From Dyella_B sp035690825 (GTDB lineage: Bacteria > Pseudomonadota > Gammaproteobacteria > Xanthomonadales > Rhodanobacteraceae): DNA of 64,000 nt. The stretch lies in NCBI RefSeq assembly GCF_051954575.1, contig NZ_JBQCHP010000013.1, positions 1 through 64,000 of the forward strand, given 5' to 3'. Below, piece by piece: positions 58,034 to 64,000 of this stretch. Within the stretch, counting starts at the first letter, position 1, and each line of letters starts with the position of its first letter. The notes under the pieces are model-generated. The model worked only from the letters and a program-made list of their open reading frames with translations, searched no databases and had not been told where the DNA came from. A program made the position numbers and the translations under genes.

Positions 58034-59295
58034 GTGGATACCCGCAACAGCACGGCGACCAGCACGAAGAACCCGACGATGCTGCCGGCGGAGGCCGAAA
58101 ACCACAGCCACCCGTTGCTCGCCAGCTTGAACAGCCGCAACCCAGGAAAGCGTTGCCGCGCGCTGACGTAGTAGCCCGCCACCATCGCGGCCACCAGATA
58201 CATCACCACCGTATAGCTGCGGCTCAAGAAAAACGCAGCCGCAAACAGCCCGCACAGCGACAGCAGCAAGGTCAGCGCCATGCGTTGTTCGCCTTGCCAG
58301 GCCTTGGCGCGCGCCGGATCGTCCAGGGCTACCGGCTTATGGCGCAGCACGGTCAGCATCATCCAGAAGCCGTAGCCGACAAACGCCAGCCACAGCATGT
58401 AGCCGACAAAGCCCGTCTCGGCCAGCACCAGCACGAAGGAGTTGTGCGCGGTCAGGTCGTTGTACTCGGTGAAATTGCCGGCGCCGACGCCAAACACCGG
58501 ATGGGACAGGAACATGTGCAGGCCTTCGTACCACGCATCCACGCGGCCGAATGCCGATTCCTCATCCGGATCCAACTCCTGCATGCGCGAGGAAAGCAGC
58601 TTCATGCAGGCCAGGCCGACCACGCCCAGCGTGCCGGCGGTAATAAAGCCGCGCCGATACCAGACATACACGCCCGCCACCACCAGCACCGCCAGCAGCG
58701 CGCCGCGCGAATTGGTGAGATAGGTGCCGTAGCACAGCAAGCCGGCGCAAGTGAGCCAGAACAGGCGCGTCAGCATACCGCCCAGCGTGCTGAGAAACGC
58801 CGCCATCGGAATGGTGGTGGCGAACAGCAGGCCCAGGTCGTTCGGGTCGTTGAATATGCCGACATATTGAATGCGTCCGTCTTCGGAAATCGGCACACCG
58901 GTCCAGCCCACGCCGTTGCGGGCTTGCCCGATGCCATGTATCGCCAGCACCACCGAACACAACACGAACACGGCCATGGTGATCTTTACGCGTTGCTGCG
59001 TATGGCAGGCGGTGGCGAGTACGAAGAAGGCGATCGCGATCGGGCCGAATTTCTCCAATTGATCGAGCGCGCCGCCAACCCAGCCGTTCACCACCACCGA
59101 GATCATCAGCACCAGCAGAAAGACCGGCATGATGATGAACTGCGGCGCTGCAAAGGTCTTGGCATTGGAAGCCAGCCAGCACAGAAACGCTGCGACCAGC
59201 ACCACCGGCAGGATCGGTATGCCGGTAAAGGCCGCCATGTATTCCTGCGGCCGGATGATGGTCAGCACCAGATAGGTAAGAATCAGCGGAAACAT
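58030..59295 (-). CDS. O-antigen ligase / Wzy-polymerase-like membrane protein
   Basis: A 421-residue multi-helix (about 10-12 TM) protein. The opening LILTYLVLTIIRPQEYMAAF, GIFNDPNDLGLLFATTIPMA and SRGALLAVLVVAGVYVW, with the periplasmic segment HPVFGVGAGNFTEYNDLTAH then NSFVLVLAETG, match the Wzy/WaaL family and the exosortase-associated O-ligase group; the conserved H-x-S/N-F loop and RG of Wzy/WaaL are present. It would polymerise or attach flipped repeat units. ATG 59295 shares a base with the upstream gene stop. Confidence 0.9.
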   Translation of the reverse strand: MFPLILTYLVLTIIRPQEYMAAFTGIPILPVVLVAAFLCWLASNAKTFAAPQFIIMPVFLLVLMISVVVNGWVGGALDQLEKFGPIAIAFFVLATACHTQQRVKITMAVFVLCSVVLAIHGIGQARNGVGWTGVPISEDGRIQYVGIFNDPNDLGLLFATTIPMAAFLSTLGGMLTRLFWLTCAGLLCYGTYLTNSRGALLAVLVVAGVYVWYRRGFITAGTLGVVGLACMKLLSSRMQELDPDEESAFGRVDAWYEGLHMFLSHPVFGVGAGNFTEYNDLTAHNSFVLVLAETGFVGYMLWLAFVGYGFWMMLTVLRHKPVALDDPARAKAWQGEQRMALTLLLSLCGLFAAAFFLSRSYTVVMYLVAAMVAGYYVSARQRFPGLRLFKLASNGWLWFSASAGSIVGFFVLVAVLLRVST

Positions 59296-60395
59296 CAGGC
59301 GGGCACCTGCTCGGGCGCCGGCCCATAGTGGACGGTCGGGTAACTGACCAGGCTCGGCAAGGCCAGCATGGCGGCGAACCAGCCCGGCCCCATCATGCGT
59401 TCGACCGGAAGGCGGAACAGGGTGTAGCGGTTCGAGGCTGGATGCGGATTGGTACCGCAGATGTAGCAGACCGCCAGCTCGAAGCCGGCATCGCGCGTGG
59501 CATGCATCACGCCTTCGTCGAACGCGCGATCGCCGCCCACCGGGTAGGACATCAAGGTAGCGGGAGCGCCGAGCTCGTGATCCAGCGTCGCCTTGGATTG
59601 GCGCACTTCCTCCACCATCCGCTCCGGCGAGAGCTTGGCCAGCATGCGGTGGTGCACGCCGTGCGAGCCGATCTCGAAACCCGCGGCGTGCATCTCGCGC
59701 ATCTGGTCCCAGGTCATCGGGCGGCATGCCTCGGGCCGCACGTTGCTCGGCATCTGCCACTCCTTTTCCAGTCGCGCGATCATCGCTTCCTGCTGGATCG
59801 CACCGATGCTTTTCATGTTCTTGAGCACCGTGCCTGCAAGCGAGCGCCGCAGGTTGCGATCGTGCGGCAGGGGCACGTCCATGCCGATTTCCGGCAGCAC
59901 CAGCCGCGGCGCATGGGTGAGCAGGATCATGTGCACCAGCCAGTCGTAGCCGTACGGCTTGCCGGTGTCGATATGGCCGGTGGAAACGAAGAACGTGGCC
60001 GGAATACCCAGCTCGCGCAAAATGGGGTAGGCGATGCGGTAGTTGTCGTCGTAGCCGTCGTCGAAGGTGATCGCCACCGCATCGGCCGGCAGCGCGGTGC
60101 CCTGGTCCATCGCCGCGACGACATCGCCCAGGCGCACCGGGGTGAAGTGCCGTTTCACGTGCAGCATCTGCGCGCGGAAGCGCTCCGGCGTGGTGCTGAT
60201 CAATTCCAGATCGAAGTCGAACGTGGCCGGATCGGGCAGCGGCATTACCCGGTGATAGGCCAGGATGCGCAGATCACGCTGCCACCATGAGCGTACGCGT
60301 TGCAGCGGCTGCAAGGCGCCGGTGCTGTAGCACAGTTCGGCCACCCGCCCGCGGATGCCGGATGCCCTGCCGTGACCGTCTTGCTGAGTCAGCAT
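59295..60395 (-). CDS. Polysaccharide deacetylase family protein
   Basis: A 366-residue CE4-type protein: RDLRILAYHRVMPLPDPATF, AITFDDGYDDNYRIAYPILR (motif 1) and GFEIGSHGVHHRMLAKLS (motif 2 variant, His in HGVHH), then LMSYPVGGDRAFDEGV. No signal peptide is evident. The substrate is a polysaccharide or an amino sugar intermediate. A type B repeat lies just upstream of its start, between it and the NRPS gene. Confidence 0.88.
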   Translation of the reverse strand: MLTQQDGHGRASGIRGRVAELCYSTGALQPLQRVRSWWQRDLRILAYHRVMPLPDPATFDFDLELISTTPERFRAQMLHVKRHFTPVRLGDVVAAMDQGTALPADAVAITFDDGYDDNYRIAYPILRELGIPATFFVSTGHIDTGKPYGYDWLVHMILLTHAPRLVLPEIGMDVPLPHDRNLRRSLAGTVLKNMKSIGAIQQEAMIARLEKEWQMPSNVRPEACRPMTWDQMREMHAAGFEIGSHGVHHRMLAKLSPERMVEEVRQSKATLDHELGAPATLMSYPVGGDRAFDEGVMHATRDAGFELAVCYICGTNPHPASNRYTLFRLPVERMMGPGWFAAMLALPSLVSYPTVHYGPAPEQVPA

Positions 60396-60407
60396 GGTGG
60401 AGTCCTC

Positions 60408-60509
60408 AGTGTTGGGTGTGCTGGGGTTGCTTGGGCTTTAGCGTGCAGCTCGATCGGCTCGCTGCGATCGCACCCCACCCTGACCCTCCCCTGCAAGCAG
60501 GGGAGGGAA
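60408..60509. repeat. Palindromic intergenic repeat, type B, copy 7 (left end incomplete)
   Basis: GTTGCTTGGGCTTTAGCGTG...CGCACCCCACCCTGACCCT then CCCCTGCAAGCAGGGGAGGGA closely matches the right half of copy 6 (50462), while the left arm has been lost. It separates the NRPS gene from the rest of its minus-strand operon. Confidence 0.8.
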
Positions 60510-60568
60510 CTGCTTTTCGCAGTGACCGGGATGTCTGCTTCGCTGCAGGGCAATTGGGTGTGCACATA

Positions 60569-63500
60569 TCAGCGGCGCCCGAACAAACGGCCCAGCAATG
60601 AGCCGGATTTGGCGGGCGGTGGTGGCATGGCTGCGCTTTCGGACAAGCCCGCAGCCAGCGTACCCAGCGTGCCGTTGGCGATGTCCAACAGGTTCAGCGA
60701 CAGGCCGGTCGTGCGCTGCACGCGCGCCGCCATGTCGACCGCCATCAACGAGTGGCCGCCGATGTCGAAGAAGTTGTCGCTGGTGCGGACGCGGGCAATG
60801 CCCAGCAGTTCTTTCCATAGCGATGCCAGCAACTGTTCGTTGGCGGTTTTCGGTTGCAGGATATCGTCGACATCCTCATCGCTCGACGATTCAGCCGGCA
60901 GTGGCAGTGCGGCGCTGTCCACCTGGCCGTTCGCCAGCAGAGGCAAGGCATCGAGCAGCACCAGATGCTGCGGTACCTCATGCGCGGGTAGCGCTTCGGC
61001 CAGCGCGGCGATCAGCTGGTTGACGTCGAGCGCATGCCCGGGCGCGGCGACGGCAAAAGCATCCAGATGCGCGCTGCCGGCCTGATTCATCCGCGCTACC
61101 GCCACGGCATGCGCCACGCCCGGCTGGCTGAGCAATTCCGCTTCGACGGTTGCCAGGTCGACATCGCGGCCATGGATATGCTCGCGGCGATCGGTGCGGC
61201 CCATTTCCTGGATATTGCCGCTTACCAGCCAGCGCCCGCGACGGTGCGTGCGTTGCAGGCGCAAATCCGTCGATACCAGCGCGTTCCGCACCGGACGATC
61301 GCCATGCGCCATCGCGCGCGTACCGAACGGGTGGCTGAGCGACGCGCCGCCGACGTGGATCTCGCCGATGGCGCCAATGGGGCAGGGCTGTTGCTGGTCG
61401 TCGAGGATCCACACCGCGGTATTGGCGAGTGGTCGGCCGCTGTGCAGGCTTTCGGCGGGCCGTTCGATACGGCCACAGCTCGCGACCAGGGCGCCATCGG
61501 CGCAACCCGATACCTGCCAGGCGCAGGCGCAGCGTTCGGCCATCTTTACGGCCAGCTCGGGCGTCGGCCGGCCGCCGATGTAGACGGCCTTGATCGCCAT
61601 GGCATCCGTTTCGTTGGCGCAAAGCATGGCGTGCCAGGCGCCGGGTGCGGCGAACATCACGCTGGCCTGATGGTTCCGCGCCAGCCTGGCCAGTGCTTCG
61701 CCATCGCGTGCCTCGCTTTGGCCGGCAAGAACCAGTTCGGCGCCGAGCGCTATCGGCAGCAGGTGTTCGACGATGGCGTCGCTGGTCGCTGGCGCGGCGG
61801 TTGCCAGGATGCGATCGTCCGGCGACAAGCCGAGCGATTCGATCAGCCCTTGCAGCGCATTGGCGATGGCGCGATGCGTAAATGCCGCGCCGCGCGGGCG
61901 GCCGTCAAGGCCGGGTCCGTAGACGACGATTGCTGCGCAGTCACCAGCATTTTCGTTTGTTACGGAAATGCGCTCGCTGGCGGCGCCGACGATTTCGACC
62001 GTGTCCGCATCGAGCCACAGGGCTTGCGCGCGTGGCCACTGCAGCATGGTTTCAAGAGCGCTATCGCCGACCAGAAGGTCGATGCCGGCATCCGTGATGA
62101 TGTCCTTCAGGCGTGCGGCCGGATCGGTGGGGTCGAGCAACACGCAGATGCTGCCGGCCTTGAGAATGCCCAGCATCCCGGCCAGGCGATGGATACCCGG
62201 CTCCGCACCCAGGCCGACGATTGCGCCGGCATCCGCACCTCGCGCACGCAGGCAATGGGCAATGCGGTTGGCGCGTTGCTCGATTTCGCCATAGTGCATG
62301 CCCCAGCTGCCGAAGGTCAGCGCGGTCTTTTCAGGCGTGCGATCGACCTGTTGCTCGAACATGGCGGGGACGCTGTCCGGCAAGCTCAGCGGTGCCGTTG
62401 TTGCATTCCAGGCTTGCTCCTGCGCCAATTCGGCCTCACCGATAGCGGTGAGCGTGCGGATGGCTTGCTGCGGGTCTGCGCTGACGCGCGCCATCATCGC
62501 CACGTAGCGATCGCGCAACAGGCGCGCCGTGTCGGCTTGCAGGATGTCGGCGTTATAGGTGACGCCGCCGACCATGCCGGTGTTGCTTTCCAGGAACCAC
62601 AGGCCGAGGTCTTCGGTGGCGCCGCTCTGGAACAACAGGATATGTTCGTGCGCGAGGCCACCCCAATCGACGATGCGCTGGCGTGCATCCTGGAACGAGA
62701 ACAGCGCTTGGTAGAGCACCGCGCCGCTGCCGGCGCCCACGCGCAACTCCCGCTGCAGGTATTCGAGTGGTACGTCGGGGTGGCCGAAGCTTTCGATCGC
62801 CGCGCATTTTACGTAACGAACGAAATCGATGAACGACAACGCCGTATCCACGGTGAGATGCAGCGGCAGCAGGTTGTTGAAATACCCCATCACCGATTCG
62901 ACTTCCGTGTGGTTGCGCGCGCGCACCGGCGTGCCGACCACCAGGTCGCGTTCGCCGGACATGCCGCAGAGCAGCGCGTAATACAGCGCCAGCAAAGTCA
63001 TGTTGAGCGTGGCATCCGCAGCCCGCGCGACGTCGTGCATCGCGTCAGTCGCCTCCTTCGGCACGCGTATCCACTCGGTGCGGCCGATGCCGGACATGCC
63101 CGGCCGCCGCGGCTGATCGGTCGGCAGTGCGCGGATATCCGCCATCTTCGCCAGCCGCTCGCGCCAGAAGGCGAGCTGCGCCTGGAACTGCGGCCCTTCC
63201 AGCCATTGCGTGTGCCAGGCGGCGAAATCGCCGTAGCTGACCGGCAACGGCGATAAGGGCGACGGCGCGTTCTCGACAAAGGCGCGGTACAGCGACGACA
63301 GCTCGGCATACAGGATGTCGAACGACCAGCCATCCCAGATGATGTGATGGGGCATGAAGAAAAACACGTGGTCGTCCTCGCCCAGGCGGAACATGCGCGC
63401 ACTGAACAGCGGCGCCTGGGTGAGATCGAACGGCGTGTCGGTCAGCGCCTGCAGACGTTTCATCAGCGCGGCTTCGCGCTCGCTTTCCGGCAGGCCAGCA

Positions 63501-64000
63501 AGGTCCTCGGCCGGAAACAGGCGCACTTCCAGGTCGGGCGCGACGAATTGCTCCATCTCCTGACCATTGCGGCGGAACGCCGTGCGCAGGATCGGCTGGC
63601 GCTGCATCAAGGCTTGCAGCGCAAGCTGGAAGGCGGTTTCGTCCAGGTGACCGCGCAGGCGATGCGCGGAGGGCGCGTTGTAGGTGACGCGGCCGGGTTG
63701 CAGTTCTTCCAGCGACCACAGGCGGCTTTGCATCAGCGACAACGGTGCGCGACTCTGATCTGCGCGCCGCGCAATCGGCTGGATGGCTGGTGCGTCGCCG
63801 CTGTCCACCTGAGCACGGATCGCCTTGGCCAGTTCGGCGATGGTGGGCGCATCGAACAAGGTGCGGAACGACAGGGCAATGCCGAACTCGCGATTAAGGC
63901 GCGCGGTAAGCTGCGCCGCCAGCAGGGAGTGACCACCGAGGGCGAAAAAATCGTCGCGCACGTCGAGATCCGGCAGCGACAGCACGCTTTCCATCGCCGC
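60569..64000 (-). CDS. Non-ribosomal peptide synthetase, T-C-A(degenerate)-T, partial at 5' end
   Basis: The coding region runs off the right edge; at least 1141 residues are in the window. It reads T (DDFFALGGHSLLAAQL), C with intact MPHHIIWDGWSFDILY, an A domain with ruined signatures, and a last T (DNFFDIGGHSLMAVDMAARV). In the A domain the A3 P-loop is VVYGPGLDGRPRGAAF (no SGTTG), the A5 position is WQVSGCADGALVA, the A7 Tyr-x-Thr-Gly-Asp is missing and the A10 Lys is replaced (LLANGQVDSAALPL). No thioesterase or reductase follows; it ends LLGRLFGRR. Probably loaded in trans. Confidence 0.92.
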   Translation of the reverse strand, partial: AAMESVLSLPDLDVRDDFFALGGHSLLAAQLTARLNREFGIALSFRTLFDAPTIAELAKAIRAQVDSGDAPAIQPIARRADQSRAPLSLMQSRLWSLEELQPGRVTYNAPSAHRLRGHLDETAFQLALQALMQRQPILRTAFRRNGQEMEQFVAPDLEVRLFPAEDLAGLPESEREAALMKRLQALTDTPFDLTQAPLFSARMFRLGEDDHVFFFMPHHIIWDGWSFDILYAELSSLYRAFVENAPSPLSPLPVSYGDFAAWHTQWLEGPQFQAQLAFWRERLAKMADIRALPTDQPRRPGMSGIGRTEWIRVPKEATDAMHDVARAADATLNMTLLALYYALLCGMSGERDLVVGTPVRARNHTEVESVMGYFNNLLPLHLTVDTALSFIDFVRYVKCAAIESFGHPDVPLEYLQRELRVGAGSGAVLYQALFSFQDARQRIVDWGGLAHEHILLFQSGATEDLGLWFLESNTGMVGGVTYNADILQADTARLLRDRYVAMMARVSADPQQAIRTLTAIGEAELAQEQAWNATTAPLSLPDSVPAMFEQQVDRTPEKTALTFGSWGMHYGEIEQRANRIAHCLRARGADAGAIVGLGAEPGIHRLAGMLGILKAGSICVLLDPTDPAARLKDIITDAGIDLLVGDSALETMLQWPRAQALWLDADTVEIVGAASERISVTNENAGDCAAIVVYGPGLDGRPRGAAFTHRAIANALQGLIESLGLSPDDRILATAAPATSDAIVEHLLPIALGAELVLAGQSEARDGEALARLARNHQASVMFAAPGAWHAMLCANETDAMAIKAVYIGGRPTPELAVKMAERCACAWQVSGCADGALVASCGRIERPAESLHSGRPLANTAVWILDDQQQPCPIGAIGEIHVGGASLSHPFGTRAMAHGDRPVRNALVSTDLRLQRTHRRGRWLVSGNIQEMGRTDRREHIHGRDVDLATVEAELLSQPGVAHAVAVARMNQAGSAHLDAFAVAAPGHALDVNQLIAALAEALPAHEVPQHLVLLDALPLLANGQVDSAALPLPAESSSDEDVDDILQPKTANEQLLASLWKELLGIARVRTSDNFFDIGGHSLMAVDMAARVQRTTGLSLNLLDIANGTLGTLAAGLSESAAMPPPPAKSGSLLGRLFGRR

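Noticed and set aside
39202..60395. Exosortase (xrtA) gene within the polysaccharide locus
   Set aside because: No multi-helix protein with the exosortase Cys/Arg/His set was seen; the membrane proteins present read as flippase and O-ligase types.
3611..60509. Repeats considered as a CRISPR array
   Set aside because: Copies are kilobases apart, differ in length and are palindromic; no regular spacers and no cas genes.
61034..63256. A 740-residue open frame on the plus strand across the NRPS
   Set aside because: Antisense shadow; composition is arginine/alanine/glutamine rich with no domain, and the minus frame is a clear NRPS.
1..64000. tRNA, rRNA and prophage or transposase genes
   Set aside because: None was recognised in the gaps or frames by inspection; a covariance-model search would be needed to exclude small RNAs.

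Overview
The window is GC-rich, gene-dense bacterial DNA, most consistent with a gammaproteobacterium of the Xanthomonadales, probably Rhodanobacteraceae (Dyella/Luteibacter/Frateuria-like). This is inferred from gene content, codon use (long antisense shadow ORFs over most real genes) and GC-rich palindromic intergenic repeats. No rRNA, tRNA, CRISPR array, prophage or transposase gene was seen.

Layout. 0-1 kb: a long hairpin and two small proteins (DUF2945-like, SnoaL/DUF4440-like). 1.1-6.1 kb: a 5-oxoproline (pyroglutamate) operon, pxpB-pxpC-pxpA, two DUF969/DUF979 membrane proteins and pyrrolidone-carboxylate peptidase; it would free pyroglutamate from peptides, move it and hydrolyse it to glutamate. 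6.3-12.7 kb: assorted metabolism (secreted beta-helix protein, Nramp-like transporter, isochorismatase-like hydrolase, DUF2252 protein, L-arabinose/D-galactose dehydrogenase, Ohr). 12.8-19.5 kb: a large winged-helix/P-loop/helical-repeat regulator followed by two alpha/beta hydrolases, a cytochrome P460-like protein and an SDR. 19.6-21.1 kb: a sigma-factor-like remnant, an unknown protein and a VOC protein. 21.2-25.4 kb: a tight three-gene operon of a periplasmic cupredoxin, a membrane EAL phosphodiesterase with a decayed GGDEF domain, and an outer-membrane barrel protein.

26.5-33.8 kb (minus strand): a class II lanthipeptide locus, with LanM, two tandem precursor genes and a terminator-like attenuator between precursors and lanM. 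Upstream on the same strand lie a hybrid histidine kinase and a KaiC-like double-RecA ATPase. The precursors have an NPAG leader motif, no double-glycine cleavage site, and a shared Cys-rich tail. No transporter or leader peptidase lies in the window.

34-38.9 kb: an OprB-like porin, a secreted beta-propeller-like protein bracketed by two inverted copies of a small repeat, a 4'-phosphopantetheinyl transferase and an ElyC/SanA-like protein.

39.1-64 kb: a large exopolysaccharide locus resembling exosortase-A-associated clusters, but with no exosortase and no priming glycosyltransferase in the window. The plus-strand arm (39.2-50.4 kb) holds Wza-like export lipoprotein, Wzz-like protein, a P-loop-defective BY-kinase relative, an outer-membrane barrel, two atypical alpha/beta hydrolases, GalE, an unknown secreted protein, a flippase and a methyltransferase. 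The minus-strand arm (50.6-64 kb) converges on it: four glycosyltransferases, two or three deacetylase-type proteins, a CapK/PaaK-like ligase, an O-antigen-ligase/polymerase-like protein, and an NRPS running off the right edge. The NRPS reads T-C-A-T with a badly degraded adenylation domain. The PPTase at 37.5 kb could activate its carrier domains and the CapK-like ligase could load them in trans; both are hypotheses.

Seven copies of a palindromic repeat (two subtypes, one copy half-length) sit between genes across the window.
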